Shown one piece after another: positions 33,660 through 42,786 of a DNA stretch of 64,000 bases. How positions within the stretch are numbered: the stretch's first letter is position 1; each line of letters opens with the position of its first letter. The notes beneath the pieces were generated by a model, which worked only from the letters and a program-made list of their open reading frames with translations, was not told the origin of the DNA and did not search any database. The stretch is from the NCBI GenBank assembly GCA_049595035.1, contig JBMYKD010000003.1, forward strand, positions 61,817 through 125,816, given 5' to 3'. The stretch is from UBA12202 sp049595035 (GTDB taxonomy: Bacteria; Pseudomonadota; Alphaproteobacteria; Puniceispirillales; UBA1172). The translations under genes were made by a program, and so were the position numbers.

Positions 33660-34466
33660 TCATATGGGCTTGTCAGAATCAGGCTCAACCGATCTGTTCA
33701 GCCCGATCATGGTCATGAGGCGGCCTGTATCTGGCTCACCTTTATGGGTGGCGCGGCGATGACTAAAAAAGATATCCGGCTCGCTATAAGTGTCACGGTT
33801 GATGGTCAGATGTCTGATATCTTCCCTGTTCAGACAATGGGCGGCGAATCCGGTTAGATCAAACCGATATTTATGATCCACTCTGTCAGGGACAAAACAG
33901 GTTTCTGCTCCTGCATCATAAGCCAGCGCTGCATCACGCAAATCTGATCCTACCTGATAGGATTGTTGCTGAATAGCAGGGCCGATCACCGCTGTGATAT
34001 GGTCACGGCTTGCGCCAATATCACACATAGCCTTAACCGTTTCCGATAAGATGCCGGTAACCGCCCCGCGCCATCCGGCATGTGCCGCGCCAATAATGCC
34101 ATTAGTGATATCGGCAAAAACCACCGGCACGCAATCAGCGGTAAGAATCAGAAGCCCAAGCCCGGTTGTTTTTGTGACAAGAGCATCTGCTTCAACCGGT
34201 TCGGATAAGGGTTTGGTGACCACAATGGCGCGTGAGGAATGTATCTGGTAAAGACTGCATATCTGATCAGGGGGAAAACCAAGCGCGGCAGCGGCGCGTT
34301 GTCTGTTCTGACTGATCAAGCTGTTATCATCATCAGACCCAAACCCCCCGTTCAGGCTGTCATAAAATCCGCTGCTAACCCCGCCATGACGCGTAAAAAA
34401 TCCATAGCGTATATCCGTTGGTTGAAAGTCGTCATGGATAAGATAGGGAGGATGGATAGATGACAT
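33660..34466 (-). CDS. pgeF: Peptidoglycan editing factor PgeF (laccase-domain, YfiH family)
   Basis: This protein of about 268 residues has the family metal-site pieces YQIHSSRAIVV, LTADCVPVVF and AAHAGWRGAV, and the end segment NRDTYSEPDIFFSHRR. PgeF homologues remove wrongly added amino acids from peptidoglycan precursors; older notes call them multicopper oxidases. The start at 34466 lies 22 bp after the midA stop and lacks a clear Shine-Dalgarno, so coupling to midA is likely. It forms a run with lgt and midA, a common alphaproteobacterial order. Confidence 0.92.
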   Translation of the reverse strand: MSSIHPPYLIHDDFQPTDIRYGFFTRHGGVSSGFYDSLNGGFGSDDDNSLISQNRQRAAAALGFPPDQICSLYQIHSSRAIVVTKPLSEPVEADALVTKTTGLGLLILTADCVPVVFADITNGIIGAAHAGWRGAVTGILSETVKAMCDIGASRDHITAVIGPAIQQQSYQVGSDLRDAALAYDAGAETCFVPDRVDHKYRFDLTGFAAHCLNREDIRHLTINRDTYSEPDIFFSHRRATHKGEPDTGRLMTMIGLNRSVEPDSDKPI

Positions 34467-34488
34467 AGGGGAAATGATCTTTGTGGTG

Positions 34489-35628
34489 TTATGCCGTTGA
34501 TGGTTGTGTTGGCCAGCCCGGAATGGTCGTGGGGGTAACAGATTGACTATCACCGAGCTGCGCTGGCAATAATGCCATCACCTTAAAAGCCTGCCCCATT
34601 TGTGATGGATTGACAAGCCTGTCCAGTTCAGCCAGAAGCCGGCGGCGCAATTCTGGGGTGCCGTTTGCCGCCAGCTGTTCTGCTCGTTCCATGATGCCGA
34701 TAGATTTGAGAAACTGCCCTTGCGGCTGAAGTGGCGTTGCCGTTAGCCCGTTAGCCATTGCTACGGCTGAGATATGTGAAAAATCAACCCATGCTGTCAG
34801 GTCGGCTTCCCCCGGCTTGGTCAGGATATCAACCGGTTTGTGTTGATAGACAGCCTGTACCGTATCACCAAATGCATCGGCTTTGCCATAATCAATGATA
34901 AGCATTGCCCCGCCATGCGCTGTTATGCGTGCGCTAAGGCTGGCCATAATAGCAGGTAGAGCAGGGGCATAGGACATGACGGATATATCTGTTTTTGATG
35001 ATATATCCGGGGAAGGTGATGCCATATCCTTCACGAAATCTGGCACATTGTCAGATGGAACCGCTTTCCAGATCATCTGCCAGCCATTTTCGCCTGAGGT
35101 AATACCATGTTCCTGCCAGCCGCTATCAGTTCTCTGAAATTGCCGGACAGGAAGCGCATCAAAAAACTCATTCGCAATAATAAGTAATGGCTGATCTGGA
35201 AGCGCATCCACGGATTGATGCCACTGGATGGTTGTTTCTGTGATATGGCTGAGAGCTTCTTTCTGGGTTTGCATGAGTGAAGGGCTTGTTTCCATCATAT
35301 AGACAGAGGGAAAATCCAGTGATGTCTGCCGCCATGCCCGCAACAGATCAGCCATTAAAGTGCCGCGCCCCGGCCCGAGTTCAACCAGTGCCGCTTTTGA
35401 TTCCAGATGCTGGGACTGGCATTGATGCGCAAGCCATAATCCTGTTAATTCACCAAACATCTGTGATATTTCAGGCGCGGTAATAAAATCACCTGCTTCG
35501 CCAATCACCTTATCCCGGCGATAATAACCAAACACGGGATTATAAAGGGCAATATCCATATAATCATGAAGACTGATAAAACCGCTATGGGCAATTTTCT
35601 GATCAATGCTATCACGAAGTGATGCCAT
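34489..35628 (-). CDS. SAM-dependent methyltransferase, MidA/NDUFAF7 family
   Basis: This protein of about 379 residues belongs to the family of mitochondrial NDUFAF7 (MidA), which methylates an arginine of complex I. Family landmarks are GDFITAPEISQMFGELTGLW, the SAM motif VELGPGRGTLMADLLRA, IANEFFDALPVRQF and a second glycine-rich segment, IIDYGKADAFGDTVQA. The bacterial target is not proven. The ATG comes one base after the lgt stop, with AGAG upstream. Confidence 0.92.
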   Translation of the reverse strand: MASLRDSIDQKIAHSGFISLHDYMDIALYNPVFGYYRRDKVIGEAGDFITAPEISQMFGELTGLWLAHQCQSQHLESKAALVELGPGRGTLMADLLRAWRQTSLDFPSVYMMETSPSLMQTQKEALSHITETTIQWHQSVDALPDQPLLIIANEFFDALPVRQFQRTDSGWQEHGITSGENGWQMIWKAVPSDNVPDFVKDMASPSPDISSKTDISVMSYAPALPAIMASLSARITAHGGAMLIIDYGKADAFGDTVQAVYQHKPVDILTKPGEADLTAWVDFSHISAVAMANGLTATPLQPQGQFLKSIGIMERAEQLAANGTPELRRRLLAELDRLVNPSQMGQAFKVMALLPAQLGDSQSVTPTTIPGWPTQPSTA

Positions 35629-35629
35629 G

Positions 35630-36523
35630 TTATGCTCTCTGACCCGAATCATGGCCAGCAGAAGCCGGTCTGAAAATCAGGTATAAACCAATGATAATCA
35701 TTGGCAGGCTGAGCCATTGCCCCATGGTGGTGCCACTGATCAGAAAACCAAGCTGGCTATCTGGTTCGCGGAATAACTCAACAAAAGATCGGGATAGCCC
35801 ATAGCCAGTCAGAAAGACGCCGGACAAACAGCCCAAACGGTTTCGGAAACCAAGGCGCAACAGAATAAGCATGATGGCAAATAAGATCAGTCCTTCCAGC
35901 AGGGCTTCATATATCTGGCTAGGATGACGGGGCAGATCACCTGCCATGCTGATACCATCCGCTTTTATGCAGGTGCCCTGATTAAACACAACTCCCCACG
36001 GCATTTCTGTTATCCGGCCATAAAGCTCACAATTGATAAAATTGGCTATGCGCCCAAGAAACAGTCCAATCGGGGCAACAATAGCAACCAGATCGGTCAA
36101 TTGAATGAATCGTATCTTGTGGCGTCGGCTGACGATATAAATCGCAATGATCATGCCCACCAGACCACCATGAAAAGACATGCCGCCTTTCCATATGGCT
36201 AGGGCTTCCATGGGATGGCTGGCATAGTAGGTGAGATTATAGAAAAGCACATAAGCCAGTCTTCCGCCCAGAATAATGCCAATGATGCCAGCATTTAGTA
36301 ATGATTCCAGTGGCTGTTGACCAACAGGATCATATGCTGGTCGCGTGATTCGCCTCAGGATTAGCCAGCCTATCAGAATGCCCGCAATATAAGATAAAGC
36401 ATACCACCGGATAGCAACAGGGCCGATTTGAAACAGGACTTCATCATGAAATGGAAAGGGAATCGCCGCCATGGCTGGAATATCCACCAGATTCCATGTT
36501 GTGTTTGATGCTGGCTGGATCAT
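35630..36523 (-). CDS. lgt: Prolipoprotein diacylglyceryl transferase
   Basis: This 297-residue inner-membrane enzyme moves diacylglycerol from phosphatidylglycerol to the lipobox cysteine of prolipoproteins. The signature GRIANFINCELYGRITEMPW, the IRWYALSYIAGI start, MSFHGGLVG and the DRHPSQIYEALLEG-like end (here PRHPSQIYEALLEG) are all present, with about seven membrane segments. AGGAA lies 9 bp before the ATG. It is the first gene of the lgt-midA-pgeF run. Confidence 0.96.
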   Translation of the reverse strand: MIQPASNTTWNLVDIPAMAAIPFPFHDEVLFQIGPVAIRWYALSYIAGILIGWLILRRITRPAYDPVGQQPLESLLNAGIIGIILGGRLAYVLFYNLTYYASHPMEALAIWKGGMSFHGGLVGMIIAIYIVSRRHKIRFIQLTDLVAIVAPIGLFLGRIANFINCELYGRITEMPWGVVFNQGTCIKADGISMAGDLPRHPSQIYEALLEGLILFAIMLILLRLGFRNRLGCLSGVFLTGYGLSRSFVELFREPDSQLGFLISGTTMGQWLSLPMIIIGLYLIFRPASAGHDSGQRA

Positions 36524-36725
36524 AAATGGGCTATTCCTTTCTTATGTGGGTCTTGTGCGGGCTCAATATGGTATCAGCCAAACTTAGGGTATAGCATGGC
36601 TCATGCATCTACTAAACCACAATAAAGTGTAGTTTTCATGATTTGAACTACTACATCTTGTTTTATGGATAAAACTTATCTATGATGATCTTACGCAAGC
36701 CATCCATAATAAGGAATAGGCCATT

Positions 36726-37229
36726 ATGAATATCAGATCATCACATACCGACCCTGTTCTGGATCATCCCATTGCTATCATGCAAGGTCTGGTTGAAGCG
36801 AATGACTGGCAAATTCATCACCAGACGGGTGATGAAATGGCCATAGAGATTTCAGGATACTGGTCTGATTACTACCTGAGTATTAAATGGCATGATGATT
36901 ATTCCTCTATCCATATGTCCGCCCTGCTTGATATTTTTGTTATCGAACAGCAAAAAACGGAAATGATGGAATTGATCAGCCGCCTGAATGAACGCACCTG
37001 GCTTGGTCATTTCGTCATAACACAAGAAGATGGTTGTCTTCTGTTCAGACATACGACCCCGATGCGTGGCACAGGTGGCGCAACACAGGAACAGATTATT
37101 GATCTGATCGAAGCCACTGTTGCCGAATGTGAGAAATATTATCCGGCTTTATTCCAGTTGGCCATTGGCAGTGCGTCAGCGCATAGCGCAACAGAAACCG
37201 TTTTGATGGAAACTGTTGGTCACGCCTGA
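36726..37229 (+). CDS. YbjN domain-containing protein
   Basis: This 167-residue soluble protein of the YbjN type has the fold reminiscent of type III secretion chaperones. Key stretches are ALLDIFVIEQQKTEMMELIS and LNERTWLGHFVITQEDGCLLFRHT as a whole. YbjN-like proteins affect motility and stress responses in enterobacteria, and their molecular role is unknown. In alphaproteobacteria it commonly precedes proC, as here (34 bp apart). Confidence 0.88.
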   Translation: MNIRSSHTDPVLDHPIAIMQGLVEANDWQIHHQTGDEMAIEISGYWSDYYLSIKWHDDYSSIHMSALLDIFVIEQQKTEMMELISRLNERTWLGHFVITQEDGCLLFRHTTPMRGTGGATQEQIIDLIEATVAECEKYYPALFQLAIGSASAHSATETVLMETVGHA

Positions 37230-37263
37230 TATAAGGGATGTGAAACAGTTACGGTTTGGACAA

Positions 37264-38076
37264 ATGACACATATCATGCTTTGCGGATGCGGCAAAATGG
37301 GGCAGGCCATGCTTCATGGCTGGCTTAAACATGCAACCTCAATTGGAATCGACAATATCACGATTATTGATCCCAATCTGGATCAGATCAAGGGTCTGCC
37401 TGACCATTCCCTGATCACCTATCTCGATCATCATACCGGCGCACCACAAGATAAGGTGGATGTAATTGTGCTTGCCTGTAAACCGCAGGACATGGCAGTG
37501 GCAATTGCTGATATGAACCTGTTGGCAACGCCGTCCACGATCTGGCTTTCGATTGCCGCCGGCATATCGCTGGACTGGATGGCATCGCATATTCATCAGG
37601 GACAACAGATTATCCGTGCTATGCCTAATACACCGGCGGCATTGGGAATGGGAATTACCGCTTTATCAGGCCATCCGGCCTTAACACCGGATAGCCGTCA
37701 GCTTGGCCTTGCCATGTTATCCGCCGTAGGTGAGCTGATTGAAGTCGAAGAGCATCTGATGAATGCTGTTACAGCTGTATCTGGCAGTGGCCCTGCCTAT
37801 ATCTTTCATCTGCAAGAGGCCATGGAAGCCAAGGCCATTGCCATGGGTATAGATGCGGATGCGGCGCGTCTGATGACCATGGCAACAATCAGAGGAGCCG
37901 CGGAACTTATGTGGCAGAGCGATGAGCCGCCAGCTAAATTACGCCAGAATGTAAGTAGCCCCGGGGGAACCACACTGGCCGCGCTTGATCATCTGATGCA
38001 AGATGATGCCCTTATCCATCTGATGGGTAAAGCCATTGCGGCCGCGTGTAAACGATCTGAAGAACTTGGCAAATAG
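37264..38076 (+). CDS. proC: Pyrroline-5-carboxylate reductase
   Basis: This 270-residue enzyme does the last step of proline synthesis with NAD(P)H. The cofactor motif is LCGCGKMGQAMLHGW; further conserved parts are IIRAMPNTPAALGMGITAL, ALTAVSGSGPAY-like (here AVTAVSGSGPAYIFH) and the end NVSSPGGTTLAALDHL. I take the ATG at 37264 over one 48 bp upstream that overlaps the ybjN-like gene. Confidence 0.95.
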   Translation: MTHIMLCGCGKMGQAMLHGWLKHATSIGIDNITIIDPNLDQIKGLPDHSLITYLDHHTGAPQDKVDVIVLACKPQDMAVAIADMNLLATPSTIWLSIAAGISLDWMASHIHQGQQIIRAMPNTPAALGMGITALSGHPALTPDSRQLGLAMLSAVGELIEVEEHLMNAVTAVSGSGPAYIFHLQEAMEAKAIAMGIDADAARLMTMATIRGAAELMWQSDEPPAKLRQNVSSPGGTTLAALDHLMQDDALIHLMGKAIAAACKRSEELGK

Positions 38077-38131
38077 AGTATTGCACCCTAAGTTTATATA
38101 AAGGATCAAGAAACAGGCAGGTATTTGTGGC

Positions 38132-38812
38132 ATGACAACAGATAAGCAAGACACAACACATCCCGTTGATCAGATACGCCGCGCTATTGGTGAAACAGCC
38201 TTGGCCCTACTTGCTGATATGCCCTATGCTGACCTTACGGTTGAAAAGGTTATCGCCGCCGCCAATGTAGATGCCGGACTGGCGCATGGGCTGTTCCATC
38301 AGGTTCTGGATATGGTAGAAACAGGACTGGCAAATATTGATGCTGATCTAGCGACACAATTGGCACAGGATGTTGCCGATGATGATATATCAACGACCAG
38401 AGAAAAGATATTTGAAGGCCTTATTCAACGTTTTGAAACCTATCGGCCATATAAACCGGTGATCCGTGCCATGAATAGCGCGTCACTGACAAATCCTAAA
38501 ATCGGGCTGGTTATGGTCAACCGCCTGACCCATGCCATGGGGCAATTGCTAGAAGTCACAGGCGGCGGCGGAACAGGTATGGCCGGACGAATCAGGGCAA
38601 AGGGGTTGGCGGCAATCTGTCTGGCTGTTCACAAGGATTGGCTAAATGATGATACGCCTGATATGGCAGAAACGATCAGGATGCTGGATAAGCGGCTTCA
38701 GCAGGGGGAAAATCTGGCCATGACATTACGGCTGATTACGCCGGAAACAGATCATGCCGAACATGACGAAGACAGGCATGACGAAGATAAGGCAGAAAAA
38801 TATGACGATTAG
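38132..38812 (+). CDS. TetR-like transcriptional regulator with acidic His-rich tail
   Basis: This 226-residue protein has an N-terminal stretch that fits a TetR helix-turn-helix (IGETALALLADMPYADLTVE, then KVIAAANVDAGLAHGLFHQV), though the recognition helix is poorly conserved. The middle is an all-helical ligand-type domain. The last 20 residues alternate His, Asp and Glu, which may bind metal. The csaA start overlaps its end by 11 bp. The fold call is moderate; a COQ9-like protein is an alternative, since that family is TetR-derived. Confidence 0.65.
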   Translation: MTTDKQDTTHPVDQIRRAIGETALALLADMPYADLTVEKVIAAANVDAGLAHGLFHQVLDMVETGLANIDADLATQLAQDVADDDISTTREKIFEGLIQRFETYRPYKPVIRAMNSASLTNPKIGLVMVNRLTHAMGQLLEVTGGGGTGMAGRIRAKGLAAICLAVHKDWLNDDTPDMAETIRMLDKRLQQGENLAMTLRLITPETDHAEHDEDRHDEDKAEKYDD

Positions 38813-39137
38813 TTTTGATGATTTTATGAAGGTTGATATCAGGGTTGGCACAATCGTAGAAGTCCATGATTTTCCCGAAGCAAGAAAACCAGCATGGAAA
38901 CTGGCCATTGATTTTGGTGAAGAAATCGGGGTGAAAAAATCCTCCGCGCAAATCACCACTCATTACGGTAAAAATGATCTGATAGGCCGGCAAGTGATTG
39001 CTGTTGTGAATTTTCCTCCCCGTCAGATTGGCCCGTTCATGTCAGAGGTATTAACCCTTGGGTTGCCTGATGCTGATGGTGAAGTGGTGTTGCTTCACCC
39101 TAGCCAGAATGTGCCAATAGGCGGCAGATTGCATTAA
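38802..39137 (+). CDS. csaA: tRNA-binding protein CsaA
   Basis: This 111-residue protein is a stand-alone tRNA-binding (EMAP/Trbp111) domain. It starts FDDFMKVDIRVGTIVEVHDF, with KLAIDFGEEIGVKKSSAQIT in the middle and VLTLGLPDADGEVVLL near the end, the CsaA pattern. CsaA has chaperone-like activity and binds tRNA. AAGGC lies before the ATG within the TetR-like gene. Its TAA stop shares bases with the stop of the convergent kinase gene. Confidence 0.92.
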   Translation: MTISFDDFMKVDIRVGTIVEVHDFPEARKPAWKLAIDFGEEIGVKKSSAQITTHYGKNDLIGRQVIAVVNFPPRQIGPFMSEVLTLGLPDADGEVVLLHPSQNVPIGGRLH

Positions 39138-40441
39138 ACCGGCAACTGTAACCGGACACGCAAACCGCCTTGTGGTGCATCCCCAAGCAATAGTTCACCT
39201 CCATGGGTGGTTGCAAACTCTTTAGCGATGGAAAGCCCCAAACCTACACCAGTGCTGGTATTTCCTGCCAGATTACGGCTAAAGGGTTTTACTGCCGCCC
39301 GGCGCATGTCTTTGGGAATGCCGGGGCCATCATCATCAACCAGTATGGTGATCAGATTATCCTGATATTCCAGAGATACAAAACATTGTCCGGCATGGGT
39401 GATGGCGTTATTGATCAAATTACTGATTGCCCGCCGAAAAGCCATCTGGCGCAAGGGAATATGGGGTATGCCCTGATCTGGTAGGTTAAAGGTAATGGCA
39501 GGATTATTCCCCAGATCACGGATGATAGCGTGGTCAATCTGTTCAATAATATTCGTCTTTTCCACATCTTCTGAAATGGTGCCACTGGCATAATTAAGAT
39601 ATCCGGTAATCATATTTTCCATTTCGGATATATCTTTTTCCAGTTCGGTGCGGGCATGTTCATCAGCAATCATGGCGAGTGATAATTTCATGCGGGTTAG
39701 GGGTGTTCTTAAATCATGAGATACCCCGGCGAGCATTTCTGTTCGTTCCGAAATCTGCCGCTGGATGCGATTATACATAGCCTGAAACGCATGTCCGGCT
39801 TGCCGGACTTCGGCGGCGCCCTCAACCCGATAATTAATAGCAGGGCGGCCTAATCCGATTTGTCTGGCCGCTTTGGATAAGCGGCGGATAGGACGTATCT
39901 GTCCCCGCAAGAAAAGAATAGCAACCAAGGCAAGGACAATGGTGGTGCTAATTGTCCAGAGAATAAATAGCCCGGAGGTTGAACTGAAAATGCGTTTTCG
40001 TCCGGCTTCAATATGAAACACACCATCGGGATATTGCACGGAAATAGTGATAAGATCAGGGTCATTATCCAGATTCATGCGGAACGGCCAGTCAATTTTT
40101 TGCTCTAAGCTGAGCTTGAGCTGTCGACCAGCATAGGTAGAGGTGACCTGATTTGAATTAGGTTCAACGATACCGCCGGCATCCCATCTGGTGTTAAACA
40201 GAAAATAGGTTCGGGCAAAGTTATTTGCATATTGTAATATATCAGGTGAAGGATCAGCAGGAACCTGATCAACAATAGTAGCAATATCAGCAGCCAGATT
40301 TGTGGCCATATAACGGGTGATGTTATCCCAATGCCGCCCATAGAACACGAGAACCGTGATAATCTGAACCAGAATCAGTGGCACCAGAATGATGACCAGC
40401 ATACGGGCGAATAAGGTTTTTGGTTTCAGATAAGCTAGCAT
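39134..40441 (-). CDS. Sensor histidine kinase (EnvZ-like)
   Basis: This is a 435-residue inner-membrane kinase: first membrane segment about residues 14-35, a periplasmic sensor of about 120 residues, second segment about 158-178, a HAMP linker, then the H box (MLAGVSHDLRTPLTR, with H242), N box (RRAISNLINNAITHAG), G1 (VDDDGPGIP) and G2 (STGVGLGLSIAKEF). It should phosphorylate the response regulator encoded directly upstream; the two genes share one base. The class resembles EnvZ/OmpR pairs. Signal unknown. Confidence 0.93.
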   Translation of the reverse strand: MLAYLKPKTLFARMLVIILVPLILVQIITVLVFYGRHWDNITRYMATNLAADIATIVDQVPADPSPDILQYANNFARTYFLFNTRWDAGGIVEPNSNQVTSTYAGRQLKLSLEQKIDWPFRMNLDNDPDLITISVQYPDGVFHIEAGRKRIFSSTSGLFILWTISTTIVLALVAILFLRGQIRPIRRLSKAARQIGLGRPAINYRVEGAAEVRQAGHAFQAMYNRIQRQISERTEMLAGVSHDLRTPLTRMKLSLAMIADEHARTELEKDISEMENMITGYLNYASGTISEDVEKTNIIEQIDHAIIRDLGNNPAITFNLPDQGIPHIPLRQMAFRRAISNLINNAITHAGQCFVSLEYQDNLITILVDDDGPGIPKDMRRAAVKPFSRNLAGNTSTGVGLGLSIAKEFATTHGGELLLGDAPQGGLRVRLQLPV

Positions 40442-41175
40442 CAGTTTTCCAGTGTTACCATTTGATCAATTTGAAGCATCCACCCTTGCCCGCGTGCCGT
40501 CAATAAATAGATAGGTTTTCTGGGATTAGGTTCCAGCTTGCGGCGCAATCTGGCAACCGCTACGTCCAGACTGCGGCCTTCCATCTGACTAACCATCATG
40601 CCCGCAAGCTCTGTCCGCGACAGAATCTCATTAGGGTGGGCAGTGAAACAGGAAAGCAGGTCACGTTCTGCCGAGGTTAAAGCATTGCGCTGTTTGCCGG
40701 TCCTTAACTGTCCTGTATCTGTATCATACTCATGCGGGCCAAAACGGATAAGTGTTGCCCGACCAGAATCGGTCATCTGGCTGGACGCGATATTCCTGTC
40801 ATCTGACCGGCGTAACAGATTGCGAAGCCGTAAGACCAGTTCGTCCGGTTCAAAAGGTTTGGTCATATAATCATCTGCACCAGATTCAAGTCCTATCAGG
40901 CGTTCCCCAGGTTCCCCCATTGCGGTGAGAACAAGACAAGGTGTCATCTCCCCGCTGGTTTTCAATGATCGGACAAAATCCAGCCCGCTTTCCCTAGGCA
41001 ACATAACATCAACAACAAAGGCATCAAAAAAAGTGCCTTTCATGCGCTCACGCGCTTCTTCTACTGATCCGGCACCAGTTGAACGATAAGCTTTGCTATT
41101 AAGAAACTGCAATAGCAGATTCAATAGCCGTTCATCATCTTCAATCACCAGAATATGGTGTTTAGTATCCTGCAC
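40441..41175 (-). CDS. OmpR-family response regulator
   Basis: This 244-residue regulator has a receiver domain with acidic pair DD13-14, phosphorylation site D56 in VVDVMLPRESG and lysine in MTKPFEPDEL, followed by a winged-helix output domain ending RRKLEPNPRKPIYLLTARGQ. It is the cognate partner of the kinase gene just downstream. The order regulator-kinase next to marR and a branched-chain aminotransferase gene recurs in alphaproteobacteria. Confidence 0.95.
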   Translation of the reverse strand: MQDTKHHILVIEDDERLLNLLLQFLNSKAYRSTGAGSVEEARERMKGTFFDAFVVDVMLPRESGLDFVRSLKTSGEMTPCLVLTAMGEPGERLIGLESGADDYMTKPFEPDELVLRLRNLLRRSDDRNIASSQMTDSGRATLIRFGPHEYDTDTGQLRTGKQRNALTSAERDLLSCFTAHPNEILSRTELAGMMVSQMEGRSLDVAVARLRRKLEPNPRKPIYLLTARGQGWMLQIDQMVTLEN

Positions 41176-41279
41176 TTATCACCTGTGTTATCTGTGCTTT
41201 TCCATTGATCCTTGTTGTTACCAATATTGCCATTGGCATTTAAACATGTGATCTGATGCTAGCATAAATACAAATTGTG

Positions 41280-41783
41280 TCAGGATTTTATCCTAGTCCT
41301 TGGTGCACGCCGAAGCAATGGCAAGGTTTTATCATCAAGCATGGCTTCCATAACGGAAACAAAACCGGTGACATCCTTTGTGCTGACTGATTTGAATGCA
41401 TTTGCAAATCGCCGCCGCTGAATCATTGTGACGTCATGTTCAAGGGCTTTTCCTTTATCAGTTAGCGAAAGAAGACGTTGCCGTTTATCCGTTTTCCCCT
41501 GATCCTGACGGATATAATCATCCCGAATCAGACGCGACAGAACCCGCGACAAGGATTGTTTGGTAATATTCAGAATAGCCAGAAGATCACTAACATTAAT
41601 GCCCGGCTCGCGGCCGACAAAATAGATAACCCGGTGATGCGCCCGCCCAAGATCACGGCTTTCCAGCATGGCATCAGCTTCAGCCGTGAAGTCCCGATAG
41701 GCAAAGAACATAAGCTCTATGCTATAACGGAGCTCTTCTTCACGAAGAAAAAGCGGATGATGAGGCGTTTTTAAGTCAGTCAT
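41280..41783 (-). CDS. MarR family transcriptional regulator
   Basis: This 167-residue winged-helix protein has the MarR pattern: DLLAILNITKQSLSRVLSRL as recognition helix, DYIRQDQGKTDKRQRLLSLT as wing, and LTDKGKALEHDV after it. It is divergent from the aminotransferase gene; a 16-bp inverted repeat in the 95-bp gap is a likely binding site. Ligand unknown. The regulated gene may be the aminotransferase, itself, or both. Confidence 0.93.
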   Translation of the reverse strand: MTDLKTPHHPLFLREEELRYSIELMFFAYRDFTAEADAMLESRDLGRAHHRVIYFVGREPGINVSDLLAILNITKQSLSRVLSRLIRDDYIRQDQGKTDKRQRLLSLTDKGKALEHDVTMIQRRRFANAFKSVSTKDVTGFVSVMEAMLDDKTLPLLRRAPRTRIKS

Positions 41784-41826
41784 GTTGACATATTTTTCAG
41801 GATGTCGTTACTATGTTTCATGGTTA

Positions 41827-41842
41827 TCGCTATTTGTAGCGA
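41827..41842. promoter_or_regulatory. Candidate MarR operator
   Basis: TCGCTA and TAGCGA form a perfect inverted repeat with a 4-bp spacer between the divergent marR and aminotransferase genes. The size (16 bp) fits a MarR dimer site. Confidence 0.5.
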
Positions 41843-41878
41843 AGATCAAGCATCAACAGGCCTCATAGGTGGAACAAA

Positions 41879-42754
41879 ATGACTATCGTACCTTTTGACG
41901 ATCGTGACGGATATATATGGTTTAATGGTGAAATGGTAGATTGGCGTGATGCCAAAACCCATGTGTTATCCCATGGATTGCATTATGCTAGCCTTGTGTT
42001 CGAAGGTGAGCGTGCTTATGACGGGAAGATTTTTGAAAGTCGTAAGCATACGGAAAGATTACGTCTTTCTGCACAATATTTGGATTTTGACCTGCCCTAT
42101 AGCGATGATGAGATTATTGCCGCCAAAGAAGCTCTGCTAGCTAAAAGCGGGTTAACAGATGCCTATATCCGGCCATTTGCTTGGCGCGGAAGTGAAATGA
42201 TGGCTGTATCCGCCCAGAATACCCGAATCCATGTAGCTATCGCCTGTTGGGAATGGCCAAGCATGTTTGATCTGGATGCCAAAATGAAAGGCATAACGCT
42301 AGATGTTTCAGACTGGAGCAGGCCAAGCCCGCAAAGCGCACCTGTTCATTCTAAAGCGGCTGGACTCTATATGATTTGCACCTTGTCCAAACACGCAGCA
42401 GAACGCAAAGGGTTTCAGGATGCTCTCATGCTTGATTACCGCGGTTATGTTGCCGAAGCAACCGGTGCCAATATTTTCTTCCTGATGGATGATGGTAAGA
42501 TACATACGCCTACAGCTGATTGTTTTCTAAATGGAATCACCAGAAAAGCCGTGATCAATATGGTCAAGGATATGGGGTATGAAGTGGTAGAACGTCATAT
42601 CATGCCGGATGAACTAGCACAGGCGAAGGAGTGTTTTCTGACCGGAACCGCCGCGGAAATCACCCCTGTATCACAGATTGGTGACCATCACATGAATCCG
42701 GGGTCGGATTGCCGCAAGATTGTTGAATGTTATGCCGAACTTGTCCGGCGCTAG
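41879..42754 (+). CDS. ilvE: Branched-chain amino acid aminotransferase
   Basis: This 291-residue class IV PLP aminotransferase begins with the IWFNGEMVDWRDAK start, then HVLSHGLHYASLVFEGERAY, PLP lysine in PVHSKAAGLY, YVAEATGANIFF, and GITRKAVINMVKDMGYEV. It makes or breaks down leucine, isoleucine and valine with 2-oxoglutarate. D-amino-acid and aminodeoxychorismate enzymes share the fold, but the length and motifs fit IlvE. The MarR-type gene is divergent. Confidence 0.93.
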   Translation: MTIVPFDDRDGYIWFNGEMVDWRDAKTHVLSHGLHYASLVFEGERAYDGKIFESRKHTERLRLSAQYLDFDLPYSDDEIIAAKEALLAKSGLTDAYIRPFAWRGSEMMAVSAQNTRIHVAIACWEWPSMFDLDAKMKGITLDVSDWSRPSPQSAPVHSKAAGLYMICTLSKHAAERKGFQDALMLDYRGYVAEATGANIFFLMDDGKIHTPTADCFLNGITRKAVINMVKDMGYEVVERHIMPDELAQAKECFLTGTAAEITPVSQIGDHHMNPGSDCRKIVECYAELVRR

Positions 42755-42786
42755 ATCATAACAACAACATGCTCGGGTAATTCATG

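Noticed and set aside
33416..33718. A 100-codon plus-strand frame across the pgeF-prs gap
   Set aside because: It overlaps the ends of two firm genes on the other strand and has no recognisable features.
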